From: Pseudomonas sp. GGS8
GTDB lineage: Bacteria > Pseudomonadota > Gammaproteobacteria > Pseudomonadales > Pseudomonadaceae
Assembly: GCF_024168645.1 (NCBI RefSeq)
Contig: NZ_JALJWF010000001.1
Location: 1,479,001 to 1,543,000 of the forward strand
DNA length: 64,000 nucleotides
Reading direction: 5' to 3'
Positions 37,210 through 47,237 of the stretch are shown here, in pieces. Position 1 is the first letter of the stretch. Each line of letters begins with the position of its first letter. The notes below the pieces were generated by a model. That model was not told the DNA's origin. It was given only the letters and a program-made list of their open reading frames with translations, and ran no database searches. The translations under genes and the position numbers were made by a program.

Positions 37210-38448
37210 ATGAAATACCTTCGCTACTTTTGCCTGACGGCCCTGATCGGACTGGCAACAACTACCCCTGTACAGGCGCGCGACCTCGGAGAAGGCGCCG
37301 TCAATGGCTCAATGTCTAGAGCGCTGCAAAACAGCGAGCATCATTATGAACTCTGGAGCGGCATCGGACGCCTGAGCCTGCAATCTGGAGAATCCTGCAG
37401 CGCCGTTCTTCTAGACACGCGAAACAGCCAAGGCCATGCCACTGGCCCTGGCTATCTACTCACCAGTGGCCATTGCGTGTTCTTTCAGTTCGGTTCGGCG
37501 CGGACCCACCTGCCTGTGGTGGCCAACATCACCTTCAGCTACTTTTTTGATACGCCCCAGCGTCATCACCGATACGCTGTCCACACGGCCCGGTGGAGCA
37601 GCCTGGTGGGCACTGATCTGGCAGTACTTGAGGTCGACGCCACCTTGGCCTCGCTGATACAGGCCGGAGTCAACCCGCTGAAGCTGGCGCCCCATCAAAC
37701 CTATGAGAGTCATGATGTGCTTAACGTCAGCGCGCCGAGCGGCTTCACTGAACACGGGCTTCGATTGAGCGCTTGCGCCGAGCAAACCGCCGGAACGTTC
37801 ATCGATCACCCCGGGGTCTTCCCTTTGGCCATGAGAAACCGTTGCGACCTTCACGCTGGCAGCTCCGGCAGCCCGATGCTGAACCGCCGCACCAACGAAA
37901 TCACCGGTATCGTCAGTCAAGTCGCAGCCTACCGCAATACGCCAGCGCCGCCCGACTGCGAACATTCGCCATCCTGCCAAGCTGCGCGCTTCAACTACAG
38001 CTACTCTGCCAACTTCCTCTACCACTGCTTTATTGACGGTGTCTTCACCAGCAACGGGACGAACTGTTCGTTGGAACCGGTCGAGCTGACTGTCACGGAG
38101 CCCTGGAATCTCAAGTCAAATGTGCATAGAACGCAAAGTGCGTCTGGGCAGATCGTATTGCCTGCCTGGGACTTCGGGTTCTCCCTCCAGACACCTTTCT
38201 ATCGTTACAAAGCGGTCCGTAACGCCAGAGATTGCAAGATTCCCGACCATTACAGCGCCGCCATCAGCGCTGAAGACGCTTTCATCAATGCTGCAATAGG
38301 ACCACAAAACGGTGCGCATGCACTCTGCATTATCGGCGTCGATTCCGAACAACAGAGCCTGACAAGGGCAACATTGAATAATGTGTTCACGAGAGCTGTG
38401 TACTTGAGCCCGGTGCCGGTCGCTTCCGTTCAGGCCAGGTCCAGGTAA
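37210..38448 (+). CDS. secreted trypsin-like (S1 fold) serine protease
   Basis: A 412-residue exported protein with signal peptide MKYLRYFCLTALIGLATTTP and cleavage near VQA-RD. The first 250 residues show an S1 triad in order: His in GYLLTSGHCVFF, Asp in GTDLAVLEVD, and Ser in CDLHAGSSGSPML, followed by ITGIVSQVAAY. The oxyanion sequence is GSSGSP, as in V8/glutamyl-endopeptidase-like enzymes, rather than GDSGGP. Cysteines near these motifs suggest disulfides. The last 130 residues (from about EPVELTVTEPWN) are an added domain I do not recognise. Start chosen at 37210 with AAGGA 6 bases upstream. Base composition is less GC-biased than the neighbours, which suggests acquisition. Confidence 0.8.
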   Translation: MKYLRYFCLTALIGLATTTPVQARDLGEGAVNGSMSRALQNSEHHYELWSGIGRLSLQSGESCSAVLLDTRNSQGHATGPGYLLTSGHCVFFQFGSARTHLPVVANITFSYFFDTPQRHHRYAVHTARWSSLVGTDLAVLEVDATLASLIQAGVNPLKLAPHQTYESHDVLNVSAPSGFTEHGLRLSACAEQTAGTFIDHPGVFPLAMRNRCDLHAGSSGSPMLNRRTNEITGIVSQVAAYRNTPAPPDCEHSPSCQAARFNYSYSANFLYHCFIDGVFTSNGTNCSLEPVELTVTEPWNLKSNVHRTQSASGQIVLPAWDFGFSLQTPFYRYKAVRNARDCKIPDHYSAAISAEDAFINAAIGPQNGAHALCIIGVDSEQQSLTRATLNNVFTRAVYLSPVPVASVQARSR

Positions 38449-38451
38449 TGA

Positions 38452-39207
38452 CTACAAATACCGCCCCATGATGTCGTCCACCACACCTTCCTTGCGCAAC
38501 TGATCCAGCGCGGCTTGCAGTTTGGCCACGGTCTCATCCGGCACATCCCTGTTCAGTGCCAGGTACAGTTCGGCGCTGTTGAAGCGCAGCACGGTCTTGA
38601 GCCCGGTCACCCCGTCCTGCCGCGCCAGGTAACGTCCGGCCGGATCGCCAGTGGCCCACAGGTCAATCTGACCGTTAGCCAGCTTCTTCGCGTTGTCCTG
38701 ATCGCGCAGCACCACAATCGGCTTCAGCCCTTGCTTGGTCAGTGTCTCGGCAATCGCATCACCCTTGTAGGCGCCGATTTTGTATTTGCGCGCCTGCTCC
38801 AGCGACTCGAGGGTGATCTTGCTATCGGCCTTGGCCAGCATGACCCAGTCGTCCGGGCCGATCGGGCCAACCCACTTGAAGAGATTCTCGCGGTCCGGCA
38901 ACCGCGCCATCACAAACACGCCATAACCGGGCTTTTCCAGGGCGAGTTTGTAGATTCGCTCCCAAGGGAAACGCAGCGTCAGGCTGTAGGGGATGTCGGC
39001 ACGCTTGAACATCTCGCGGACGATGTCCACGGCGATGCCGTTGATGTTCTCGCCCTGAGCGAAGTTCTTGCCGTTCTTCGCCATGTTGTACGGCGGGAAG
39101 TTTTCCGTCAGCAGCACCAGGCCGGAGTCGGGACTTTCTTCGGCATGAACTCCGTTGATGAACAACAGAGAAGCGCTGGCGAGGACAAGAAGAAGTCGTT
39201 TAAGCAT
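38452..39207 (-). CDS. periplasmic solute-binding protein, family 3
   Basis: A 251-residue exported protein: signal peptide MLKRLLLVLASASLLFINGV ending near HA-EE, then a type II binding protein fold with LTENFPPYNMAKNGKNFAQG, NGIAVDIVREMFKRADIPYS and ANGQIDLWATGDPAGRYLAR. Family 3 proteins bind polar amino acids, but this subgroup (no transporter genes alongside) may be a stand-alone sensor or share another permease. It converges with the protease gene (3 bases apart) and lies 72 bases downstream of hisF. Confidence 0.85.
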   Translation of the reverse strand: MLKRLLLVLASASLLFINGVHAEESPDSGLVLLTENFPPYNMAKNGKNFAQGENINGIAVDIVREMFKRADIPYSLTLRFPWERIYKLALEKPGYGVFVMARLPDRENLFKWVGPIGPDDWVMLAKADSKITLESLEQARKYKIGAYKGDAIAETLTKQGLKPIVVLRDQDNAKKLANGQIDLWATGDPAGRYLARQDGVTGLKTVLRFNSAELYLALNRDVPDETVAKLQAALDQLRKEGVVDDIMGRYL

Positions 39208-39279
39208 GTCGGGCTACCGGAATCCATGGCGTGCCCAAGAGTGCCTTGAGCCCGCCATACTGTCCACTGGCCTGTATGT

Positions 39280-40050
39280 TTAACGCATCACGATTCCGCG
39301 ATGAGCCATGTAGGCCTTGGCTTCCTGAACGGTGTATTCGCCGAAGTGGAAAATACTCGCCGCCAATACCGCGCTGGCGTGGCCTTCGAGAATGCCATCC
39401 GCCAGGTGCTGCAGGTTTCCGACGCCACCGGAGGCGATCACCGGAATCCCCAGCGCATCACTGATAGCGCGGGTGACACCCAGGTCGAAACCGTTTTTCA
39501 TGCCGTCCTGGTCCATGCTGGTCAGCAGGATTTCGCCGGCACCGAGGCCTTCCATCTTCTTCGCCCACTCAACGGCGTCGAGGCCGGTTGGCTTGCGACC
39601 ACCGTGGGTGAAGATTTCCCAGCGCGGGGGTTCGCCCGGGCCGGAAACTTTCTTGGCGTCAATGGCGACAACGATGCACTGCGAGCCGAAATGCTGGGCT
39701 GCTTCACCGACAAATTCCGGATTGAACACCGCGGCGGTGTTAATCGAGACTTTGTCCGCGCCGGCATTCAGCAGATTGCGAATGTCCTGCACGGTGCGCA
39801 CACCACCGCCCACGGTCAGCGGGATGAACACCTGGCTGGCCATGCGCTCGACGGTGTGCAGCGTGGTGTCGCGGCCGTCGACGCTGGCGGTGATGTCGAG
39901 AAAGGTAATCTCGTCGGCACCCTGCTCGTCGTAGCGACGGGCGATTTCCACCGGGTCACCGGCGTCGCGAATATTCTCGAACTTGACGCCCTTGACCACC
40001 CGGCCGTTATCCACGTCCAGGCAAGGGATGATGCGTTTGGCCAGCGCCAT
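39280..40050 (-). CDS. hisF: imidazole glycerol phosphate synthase, cyclase subunit
   Basis: A 256-residue TIM barrel that, with HisH, makes imidazole glycerol phosphate and AICAR in histidine synthesis. Catalytic Asp11 is in [19 protein letters not shown] and the second Asp in [20 protein letters not shown] near residue 170-185; [16 protein letters not shown] and [13 protein letters not shown] are typical barrel loops. It follows hisA by 9 bases. Confidence 0.98.
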   Translation of the reverse strand: MALAKRIIPCLDVDNGRVVKGVKFENIRDAGDPVEIARRYDEQGADEITFLDITASVDGRDTTLHTVERMASQVFIPLTVGGGVRTVQDIRNLLNAGADKVSINTAAVFNPEFVGEAAQHFGSQCIVVAIDAKKVSGPGEPPRWEIFTHGGRKPTGLDAVEWAKKMEGLGAGEILLTSMDQDGMKNGFDLGVTRAISDALGIPVIASGGVGNLQHLADGILEGHASAVLAASIFHFGEYTVQEAKAYMAHRGIVMR

Positions 40051-40059
40051 GGTCAGTCC

Positions 40060-40797
40060 TCAGCCTTTGTACGAATCGCAGAAAGCTTGCGCTTCAGCAA
40101 CATCGAGGGTGCCTTCGTAAATCGCCCGGCCGGTGATGGCACCGATGATGCCTGGCGCCTTGGCGTCGAGCAGCGACTTGATGTCACCCAGATTGTGGAT
40201 ACCGCCGGACGCAATGACCGGGATCTTCGTCGCAGCAGCCAAAGCAGCGGTGTAAGAGACGTTGCAGCCCTGCATCATGCCGTCTTTGGCGATGTCGGTA
40301 TAAACGATCGCGGACACGCCGTCGGCTTCGAATTGCCTGGCCAGGTCGATGACCTGCACGGTGCTGATTTCAGCCCAGCCGTCGGTGGCGACAAATCCGT
40401 CCTTGGCATCCAGGCCGACAATCACCTTGCCAGGGAACGCGCGGCAGGCTTCGGCGACGAAGGCCGGATCTTTCACGGCTTTAGTGCCGATGATCACGTA
40501 GCTCACGCCCGCTTTCACGTAGTGTTCGATGGTTTCCAGGGAACGGATACCGCCGCCGATCTGAATCGGCAGGTTCGGATAGCGCTTGGCGATAGCGGTG
40601 ACCACTTCGCCGTTGACCGGCTGGCCTTCGAATGCGCCGTTCAGGTCGACCAGATGCAGACGACGGCAACCGCCCTCCACCCACTTGGCAGCCATGCTCA
40701 CCGGGTCATCGGAGAACACTGTGGAATCTTCCATGCGGCCCTGGCGCAGACGAACACAGGCACCGTCTTTGAGATCGATAGCGGGAATAATCAGCAT
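40060..40797 (-). CDS. hisA: phosphoribosylformimino-5-aminoimidazole carboxamide ribotide isomerase
   Basis: A 245-residue TIM barrel isomerising ProFAR to PRFAR, the substrate of HisF-His[21 protein letters not shown] holds catalytic Asp8, and [17 protein letters not shown] holds the second Asp (near 128). The start at 40797 is the family start; five extra codons upstream are open. It stands between the DUF2164 gene and hisF. Confidence 0.98.
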   Translation of the reverse strand: MLIIPAIDLKDGACVRLRQGRMEDSTVFSDDPVSMAAKWVEGGCRRLHLVDLNGAFEGQPVNGEVVTAIAKRYPNLPIQIGGGIRSLETIEHYVKAGVSYVIIGTKAVKDPAFVAEACRAFPGKVIVGLDAKDGFVATDGWAEISTVQVIDLARQFEADGVSAIVYTDIAKDGMMQGCNVSYTAALAAATKIPVIASGGIHNLGDIKSLLDAKAPGIIGAITGRAIYEGTLDVAEAQAFCDSYKG

Positions 40798-40839
40798 CTG
40801 GCAAACCTTCAAATTCGAGTGTTCAGCTTCGCTCGGAAA

Positions 40840-41097
40840 TCAGTTTTTCTCGAGCGCCCACAGGTCGCTTTCGATGCTTTCGAACCTCTCTTTGAGGTGC
40901 GTCTGCACATCGAAAATCGCCCTGTTGTAATAGTGCGGAGCAATTTCGCGGGTAAACAGCTCAAGGATTTCAGCCGCTTCGAACGAACCCAGGTCCAGTT
41001 CGAAGCGATCTTCCATGAAGCGTTTGATCTTCTGGTTCGCCTCGTTCTCCTGTTCAGGAGTGAGGGTCAGGATCGGCGGCTTCTTCTTGACGGCCAT
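40840..41097 (-). CDS. DUF2164 family protein within the his cluster
   Basis: An 85-residue soluble protein, MAVKKKPPILTLTPEQENEA at the start and FTREIAPHYYNRAIFDVQTH near 48-67. DUF2164 proteins have no assigned function. Its ATG directly abuts the hisH stop codon (no bases between), so it is coupled to hisH and cotranscribed with hisA. Position in the his operon is seen in other Pseudomonas, as I recall. Confidence 0.88.
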   Translation of the reverse strand: MAVKKKPPILTLTPEQENEANQKIKRFMEDRFELDLGSFEAAEILELFTREIAPHYYNRAIFDVQTHLKERFESIESDLWALEKN

Positions 41098-41736
41098 TTA
41101 CCAGCGACCATCCCACGCAGCGAAGTTCTGCAGCAATTGCAGGCCATGGGTATGGCTCTTCTCCGGGTGGAACTGCACGGCGAAACGCGAGCCATCGGCC
41201 AGCGCGGCGGCGAAATCGACCCCGTAATGACCGCTACCGACCACCTGCCGCGCATTGCCGGCAGCGATGTAGTAGCTGTGCACGAAGTAGAAACGCGCCA
41301 GGTCCGGAATGTTGTGCCACAGCGGGTGCGTTACCGTCTGCTTCACTTCGTTCCAGCCCATGTGCGGCACTTTCAGGTGCTCGCCGTCTTCGTGCAGATC
41401 CTTGCCGAAGAACTTCACCTGGCCCGGGAACAGGCCGATGCAATCGACGCCGTCATTCTCTTCGCTGCGGTCGAGCAAGGCTTGCATGCCCACGCAAATG
41501 CCGAGGAACGGACGGTCCTGGCTGACTTCACGCACCAGCGAATCGAAGCCCAGACGACGGATCTCTGCCATGCAATCGCGAATCGCGCCAACGCCGGGGA
41601 ATACCACCCGGTCGGCTTCGCGAATCACGTCGGCATCGCTGGTGATCAAGACCTTGCCAGCTCCGACGTGCTCGAGGGCCTTGGCCACCGAGTGCAGGTT
41701 GCCCATGCCGTAATCGATAACCGCGACCGTCTGCAT
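41098..41736 (-). CDS. hisH: imidazole glycerol phosphate synthase, glutaminase subunit
   Basis: A 212-residue class I glutamine amidotransferase that feeds ammonia to His[21 protein letters not shown] opens the protein, the nucleophile Cys is near 83 in [18 protein letters not shown], and the His/Glu pair is in [18 protein letters not shown] near the C-terminus. Its ATG shares one base with the hisB stop. Confidence 0.97.
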   Translation of the reverse strand: MQTVAVIDYGMGNLHSVAKALEHVGAGKVLITSDADVIREADRVVFPGVGAIRDCMAEIRRLGFDSLVREVSQDRPFLGICVGMQALLDRSEENDGVDCIGLFPGQVKFFGKDLHEDGEHLKVPHMGWNEVKQTVTHPLWHNIPDLARFYFVHSYYIAAGNARQVVGSGHYGVDFAAALADGSRFAVQFHPEKSHTHGLQLLQNFAAWDGRW

Positions 41737-42329
41737 TACAGAACGCCTTTGGTCGAAGGCATTTGCCCGGCCATGCGGTCATCCAGCTCCACGGCCATGC
41801 GCAGCGCGCGGCCGAAAGCCTTGAACACGGTCTCGATCTGGTGGTGGGTGTTGTGCCCACGCAGATTGTCGATGTGCAGGGTGACGTTGGCGTGGTTGAC
41901 GAAGCCCTGGAAAAACTCCTGGAACAGGTCAACGTCGAAGCCGCCGACGGTCGCGCGGGTATACGGAACATGCATCTGCAGGCCAGGACGGCCGGAGAAG
42001 TCGATCACCACACGCGACAGCGCTTCATCGAGCGGCACGTAGGCGTGGCCGTAGCGACGGATGCCTTTCTTGTCGCCGATGGCTTTGGTGAAGGCCTGAC
42101 CCAGGGTGATACCGACGTCTTCCACCGTGTGGTGGTCGTCGATATGCAGGTCGCCCTTGCTGACAATATCCAGGTCGATCAGCCCGTGACGGGCGATCTG
42201 GTCCAGCATGTGCTCAAGAAAAGGCACACCGATATCAAATCGGGCCTTTCCGGTGCCATCCAGGTTGATCGAGGCTTTGATCTGGGTTTCCAGAGTGTCG
42301 CGCTCGACAGACGCCATACGTTCGGCCAT
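41736..42329 (-). CDS. hisB: imidazoleglycerol-phosphate dehydratase
   Basis: A 197-residue monofunctional IGP dehydratase (no phosphatase domain). Manganese-site histidines lie in [20 protein letters not shown] (near 62-81) and in [20 protein letters not shown] with [20 protein letters not shown] near 160-180. Start at 42329 ([11 protein letters not shown]); an ATG one codon upstream is equally possible. It is the first his gene of this cluster. Confidence 0.97.
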   Translation of the reverse strand: MAERMASVERDTLETQIKASINLDGTGKARFDIGVPFLEHMLDQIARHGLIDLDIVSKGDLHIDDHHTVEDVGITLGQAFTKAIGDKKGIRRYGHAYVPLDEALSRVVIDFSGRPGLQMHVPYTRATVGGFDVDLFQEFFQGFVNHANVTLHIDNLRGHNTHHQIETVFKAFGRALRMAVELDDRMAGQMPSTKGVL

Positions 42330-42489
42330 CACCAGCTCCGCAAAAAATCATTGGGGCGAAAAAGGCAGCCATTATAGGGTCGCGGGCGCTAAACAGAAAC
42401 ACGGGAGGTGATATCACTGACGGAGTGAACCCCGTGCTGTCGGGGATAGACATGTCCATACAAGCATTTGGCTGGACCACAAACAAATG

Positions 42490-42577
42490 TGGGAGCGAGC
42501 CTGCTCGCGAAGGGGCCATGACATTCAACATCCCTGTCGACTGTCAGACCGCTATCGCGAGCAGGCTCGCTCCCACA
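42490..42577. repeat. REP pair (REPIN), CGCGAGCAGG family
   Basis: TGTGGGAGCGAGCCTGCTCG and inverted CGAGCAGGCTCGCTCCCACA with a 48-base spacer, between hisB and the transporter gene. The rest of this 264-base gap holds the hisB promoter, not located precisely. Confidence 0.92.
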
Positions 42578-42593
42578 AGGGTGATGCGTTTAC

Positions 42594-44255
42594 TTAGTGA
42601 AACAGCACCGCCGTTTTCTGCAAGGTCACCCAAACACCCCACGCCAACGGAATCCCCACCACCAGCCACGCAGCCACCGCCAACGGCTTGGTGCCGGCAT
42701 CCGCTTTCCACTCCAGCACAGTGCTGGCGTCAGCACCCTTGTCGTGGCCGAGCGCCTGTTCGGCGGCCAGCTCGGCGTCGGTCATGAAGTACTTGTCGGC
42801 CACCGGACGCACCAGCAGGTTGCAGATAAAACCCAGCACCAGCAGGCCCGCGAGGATGTACAAGGTGATGTCGTAAGCCGCGGCACGTTCAACGCCGATG
42901 CTCAGCTGATATTCACGCAGGTAGTTCACCAACACTGGCCCCAACACACCCGCCGCCGCCCACGCCGTCAACAAACGACCGTGGATCGCGCCGACCATTT
43001 GCGTACCGAACAAGTCCGCGAGATAGGCAGGAACAGTCGCAAAACCACCGCCGTACATCGACAGAATGATGCAGAACGCCGCCACGAACAGCGCAACGCT
43101 GCCCAGGTGACCGAGGTTCGGGATCAGCGCGTACAGGGCGAACCCCAGGGCGAAGAACACAAAGTAGGTGTTTTTGCGGCCCAGATAATCCGAGAACGAA
43201 GCCCAGAAAAACCGGCCACCAATGTTGAACAGGCTCAGCAAACCGGTGAAACCGGCAGCAATCGCAGCGATCGAAGCCAGTTGCGAAGCGTCCAGTTGAC
43301 CGAACGTCAGGTCGTTGCCAAGCAATTTACCGGCGAACACTTCCTGCAACAGTGGCGAAGCCATGCCGAGGATGCCGATACCCGCCGAAACGTTCAGACA
43401 CAGCACCAGCCATACCAGACGGAATTGCGGGGTCTTCCACGCCACATTCACATGCACATGACGGTGAGTGATCATCGCGTTCGAGGCTTTTTTCGCCGGA
43501 GCCGTCCAGCCTTCAGGCTTCCAGCCGGTTGGCGGAACGCGGTAGGACAGCGCACCACCGATCATGAACACGAAGTAGATCGCGGCCATCACCAGGAAGC
43601 TCTGCCATACACCCACGCTGGTTGGCGAAGCGAAATGCCCCATCAGGGCTGCAGCCAGTGGAGCACCGACCATCGCGCCGCCGCCGAACCCCATGATCGC
43701 CATGCCGGTTGCCATGCCGCGCTTGTCCGGGAACCACTTGATCAGGGTCGAGACCGGCGAGATGTAACCCAGCCCCAGGCCGATACCGCCAATGACCCCG
43801 GAGCCGATCCACATCAGCCAGATCTGGTGGGTATAGACCCCCAGCGCCGACATCAGCAGACCGCCACACCAGCACAGCGCCGACACAACACCTGCCTTGC
43901 GCGGACCTGCGTGTTCGAGCCAGCCGCCCCAGATCGCTGCCGAGCAGCCAAGGAAGATGAAGAACAGGGTATAAATCCAGCCGAGCATCGAGATCGGCCA
44001 GTCACATTGCGACGAAAAGACCTGGGCGATAAAGCTCATGTCCGGTGCGCAGGCCACGGCTTTGGTGACACCCAGGGCTTTGGACAGCGGCAGCCAGAAC
44101 ACCGAAAAGCCGTAGGCCATGCCGATGCACAGGTGGATGGCCAGAGCGGCCGGTGGTACAAGCCAGCGGTTGAAACCGGGCTTGGCGATGATGCGCTCCT
44201 TGGACAGGAACGCAGGCCGGTCGGCAAAGCCGTCCGCCGTGATGCTCGTAGTCAT
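42594..44255 (-). CDS. OFA family MFS transporter (oxalate/formate antiporter-like)
   Basis: A 553-residue inner membrane carrier with about 12 helices. WLVPPAALAIHLCIGMAYGF starts the first helix; the MFS loop 2-3 region is WGGWLEHAGPRKAGVVSALC, and WFPDKRGMATGMAIMGFGGG is the characteristic OFA stretch near residue 170. A long loop between helices 6 and 7 (KPEGWTAPAKKASNAMITHR) and a C-terminal cytoplasmic insert before a last helix are present. The start at 44255 has GGGGGA upstream. The substrate cannot be read; OFA members carry oxalate, formate or other monocarboxylates. Confidence 0.9.
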   Translation of the reverse strand: MTTSITADGFADRPAFLSKERIIAKPGFNRWLVPPAALAIHLCIGMAYGFSVFWLPLSKALGVTKAVACAPDMSFIAQVFSSQCDWPISMLGWIYTLFFIFLGCSAAIWGGWLEHAGPRKAGVVSALCWCGGLLMSALGVYTHQIWLMWIGSGVIGGIGLGLGYISPVSTLIKWFPDKRGMATGMAIMGFGGGAMVGAPLAAALMGHFASPTSVGVWQSFLVMAAIYFVFMIGGALSYRVPPTGWKPEGWTAPAKKASNAMITHRHVHVNVAWKTPQFRLVWLVLCLNVSAGIGILGMASPLLQEVFAGKLLGNDLTFGQLDASQLASIAAIAAGFTGLLSLFNIGGRFFWASFSDYLGRKNTYFVFFALGFALYALIPNLGHLGSVALFVAAFCIILSMYGGGFATVPAYLADLFGTQMVGAIHGRLLTAWAAAGVLGPVLVNYLREYQLSIGVERAAAYDITLYILAGLLVLGFICNLLVRPVADKYFMTDAELAAEQALGHDKGADASTVLEWKADAGTKPLAVAAWLVVGIPLAWGVWVTLQKTAVLFH

Positions 44256-44519
44256 GGTGTTTCCCCCAATTATTAGTAGGGTTCGCCAGCCGCCCCTCAC
44301 CCCCAGCCTTTATGCACGCAGACATGACTGTTTTTAGGTGAAGCTTCATTTTGGTGCGACATCACGTCGCAGAAGGACGGACGAACGGGCAGAGGTTACC
44401 ATTTGCACGTGACAGAAAAACCAAACTGATATCACCTTTTGTATGTCATCTGATCTCGTACCACTGGATGAACATTGTTTTCACGGGGAATGGCTCCGTA
44501 TAACTTCACAGGAATCTCC
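44256..44519. other. divergent spacer between the transporter and PanM-like genes
   Basis: 264 bases with relatively AT-rich stretches (for example around 44420-44450). Promoters for both genes must lie here. No named motif, repeat or extra gene is evident. Confidence 0.35.
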
Positions 44520-44924
44520 ATGCCGATCATTGTCGAGCCGCTGAACCAGGCCACTTATCAGGATCAGCAAGATCTACAGAAGATCTACCACGACGCCCCG
44601 AACTGGCTGTTTGCGCCATTTGCAGCGGATAGCGAACTGATCGAAGCGTGCCTGCTGGACGGTTCGCTGATCGCCGGACGCTTCAATGATCGATTGCTGG
44701 GCGCAGCACGGCTGCAACGGCACCATGACACCTGGCATTTGTCCCATCTGTGCGTACGAAAAATCACCCGTCGTCGTGGTGTTGCCGAGCGCCTGGTGAG
44801 CGAAGCGCAGAAAATGGCGGCGCAATCGGGCGCGACATTGCGCCTGCTGGCGCCTGCCGGGCACCTCGAAGTCCAGGCGCTGGCGGCTAAGCTGAAGGTG
44901 CCGCTGGATGTGCTTCCGACGTGA
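44520..44924 (+). CDS. PanM/PanZ-like acetyl-CoA-binding GNAT protein
   Basis: A 134-residue GNAT protein. It aligns by eye with PanM (PanZ) of enteric bacteria: DQQDLQKIYHDAP at the N-terminus, LIAGRFNDRLLGAARL in the middle, and the acetyl-CoA pyrophosphate loop LCVRKITRRRGVAERLV near 88-104. PanM triggers self-cleavage of aspartate decarboxylase PanD and senses acetyl-CoA to limit pantothenate synthesis. The conserved N-terminal region makes this better than a generic acetyltransferase, but Pseudomonas PanD partners are not in this window. Start at 44520 (MPIIVEPLNQ). Confidence 0.75.
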   Translation: MPIIVEPLNQATYQDQQDLQKIYHDAPNWLFAPFAADSELIEACLLDGSLIAGRFNDRLLGAARLQRHHDTWHLSHLCVRKITRRRGVAERLVSEAQKMAAQSGATLRLLAPAGHLEVQALAAKLKVPLDVLPT

Positions 44925-45002
44925 TCGTCTGACCGGTCTGCCACTTCGGAGCGCTATACTCCCCGGCTAAATTTCGAATTCGACTAATACAAGGACTCGC
45001 CC

Positions 45003-47237
45003 ATGAAAGCGTTCGGCAAAATCCTGGGTCTGGTACTTCTCGGGCTGTTGCTGATCATTGTGGCGCTGGGCTTTGCCCTGACCCACCTCTTCGATCCCAA
45101 CGACTATAAAGACGAGATTCGCCAGATTGCCCGCGACAAGGCCCACATCGAGCTGACGCTCAATGGCGATATCGGCTGGAGCCTGTTCCCTTGGCTGGGC
45201 CTGGAATTGCATGAAGCCAGTGTGGCAACCCTGGCCAAGCCCACCGAGCCGTTTGCTGACCTGCAGATGCTCGGTCTGTCGGTCCGTGTGATTCCGCTGC
45301 TGCGCCGCGAAGTGCAGATGAGCGATGTGCGCGTCGAAGGCCTGAACCTGCGCCTGAACCGCGACAAGGACGGCCACGGCAACTGGGAAGACATCGGCAA
45401 GGTGCCGGCGCCTGCCGCGCCAACAACCTCGACCACAACGCCCGCCACCACCGGCGAACCCGCGCCAACGACCACCGCCCAGGCAGAAAAACCGGCTCAG
45501 CCAGTCCGCCTGGACATCGACAGCCTGACCGTCAACAACGCCCGCGTTGAGTACAGCGATGAGAAAACCGGCAAGCAGTTCAGCGCCGAAAGCATCCAGC
45601 TGAGTACCGGCCCGGTACATGACTCGACCAACATCCCGGTCAAACTTACTGCGTTCCTCGGCACCAACCAACCGGTTCTGCGGGTGCGGACCGAGCTGGC
45701 CGGCGAGCTGCGTTTCGAGCGTGCGCTGCAACGCTACAAATTCGAAGACATGAAACTCTCCGGCGAAGTCTCTGGCGATCCGCTGGAAGGCAAGACCATG
45801 ACCTTCGCCGCTCAAGGTCAGTTGCTGCTGGACAAGGCCGCCAACGTCGCCGAATGGACCGGCATCAAGATCTCCGCCAACCAGTTGCGCGCCCTGGGTG
45901 AGCTGAAAGCCAACGACCTCGACAAGACTCCGCAAATCAGCGGCGGCCTGTCGATTGCCCAATTCGATCTGGCGAAATTCGTCGACGGCATCGGCCAGAA
46001 ACTGCCGGCGATGGCCGAAGGCAGCCTGAGCAAAATCGAACTGGTCAGCCAGGTTACCGGCACACCGACCAGCCTGTCGCTCGACAACCTCAACCTGAAA
46101 CTCGACGACAGCACCTTCAGCGGCCGCATCGCCATCGAAGACTTCGCCAAGCAATCACTGCGGGCAACCCTCAAGGCTGACACCTTCAACGTCGACCGTT
46201 ACCTGCCGCCGAAATCCGCCGAAGCCAACAGCGCCACACAGGTGCGCAAGGCCGAAGTGGCCAGCACCGAAGCCGATGCCCTGGCCGGCGCGGGCAGCAC
46301 ACCACTGCCGCCATCACCGACCAAAGGCCCGTGGAGCAGCGACCGTCTGTTCCCGGTGGAGCGCCTGAGCAAACTCGATGTGGACGCCGACCTGACCTTC
46401 GGCCAACTGACCCTCGACAAACTGCCGATCCAGAACGCCGTGCTCAAGGCTAACGGCCAGGGCGGCTTGCTGACCCTGGAGAACCTGCGCGGCGATCTGT
46501 ACGACGGTGACTTCGAAGCCAAGGGCACCCTGGATGTGCGCCAGCAAGTGCCGGCGCTGAACGTGCAGACGCGCATCAGCAAAGTGCCTGTGGAAAAAAT
46601 CCTCGAAAGCCAGGGGAAAAATCCGCCGGTCAAAGGCCTGGTCACGCTCAACAGTGCCCTGACAGGCAGCGGCAATAGCCAGAGCGCGCTGATCGACAGC
46701 CTCAATGGCAACGCCAGTTTCGTCATCAACAACGGTATGTTGCTCAATGCCAACCTTGAGCAACAACTGTGCAAAGGCATCGCCACCCTGAATCGCAAAA
46801 CCCTCAGCGGCGAACCGCGGGGCAAGGACACCCCCTTCGAGGAGCTCAAGGGCAACCTGATTTTGCGCAACGGCGTGGCCAATAACCCGGACCTGAAAGT
46901 GCGCGTCCCAGGTATGACCGTCAACGGTAACGGTGACATCGACCTGCGGGTGCTGGGCATGGATTACCGCCTGGGCATCATCGTGGAAGGCGACAAAAGC
47001 GACATGCCGGACCCGGCCTGTCAGGTCGGCGAGAAATTCGTCGGCATCGAATGGCCGCTGCGCTGCCGTGGCCCGCTGGAGCTGGGCGCCAAAGCTTGCC
47101 GCCTCGACAACGAACGCATGGGCCAAGTCGCCAGCAAACTGGCCGGCGAGCGCATCAGCGAAAAAATCGACGAGAAGCTTGGCGATAAAGTCAGCCCGGA
47201 ACTGAAAAACGCGCTCAAGGGGCTGTTCAAGCGATGA
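45003..47237 (+). CDS. asmA: AsmA family protein
   Basis: A 744-residue inner membrane protein: an N-terminal helix (about 7-27, [20 protein letters not shown]) and a long periplasmic beta-rich AsmA domain. [20 protein letters not shown] near 45-70 is the family's first strand region; a Pro/Thr-rich linker lies near 139-163; the C-terminal AsmA segment includes [19 protein letters not shown] and the ending [20 protein letters not shown]. AsmA-type proteins are thought to help move phospholipids to the outer membrane. Overlaps mutY by 4 bases. Confidence 0.94.
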   Translation: MKAFGKILGLVLLGLLLIIVALGFALTHLFDPNDYKDEIRQIARDKAHIELTLNGDIGWSLFPWLGLELHEASVATLAKPTEPFADLQMLGLSVRVIPLLRREVQMSDVRVEGLNLRLNRDKDGHGNWEDIGKVPAPAAPTTSTTTPATTGEPAPTTTAQAEKPAQPVRLDIDSLTVNNARVEYSDEKTGKQFSAESIQLSTGPVHDSTNIPVKLTAFLGTNQPVLRVRTELAGELRFERALQRYKFEDMKLSGEVSGDPLEGKTMTFAAQGQLLLDKAANVAEWTGIKISANQLRALGELKANDLDKTPQISGGLSIAQFDLAKFVDGIGQKLPAMAEGSLSKIELVSQVTGTPTSLSLDNLNLKLDDSTFSGRIAIEDFAKQSLRATLKADTFNVDRYLPPKSAEANSATQVRKAEVASTEADALAGAGSTPLPPSPTKGPWSSDRLFPVERLSKLDVDADLTFGQLTLDKLPIQNAVLKANGQGGLLTLENLRGDLYDGDFEAKGTLDVRQQVPALNVQTRISKVPVEKILESQGKNPPVKGLVTLNSALTGSGNSQSALIDSLNGNASFVINNGMLLNANLEQQLCKGIATLNRKTLSGEPRGKDTPFEELKGNLILRNGVANNPDLKVRVPGMTVNGNGDIDLRVLGMDYRLGIIVEGDKSDMPDPACQVGEKFVGIEWPLRCRGPLELGAKACRLDNERMGQVASKLAGERISEKIDEKLGDKVSPELKNALKGLFKR

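Noticed and set aside
39301..42042. A 913-codon open frame on the plus strand opposite the his genes
   Set aside because: It is the antisense shadow of five well-identified his-cluster genes in GC-rich DNA.
42597..44276. Long plus-strand frame rich in Gln/His/Arg opposite the OFA transporter
   Set aside because: Antisense shadow of a membrane protein gene: hydrophobic codons read as polar residues. No start signal or domain.
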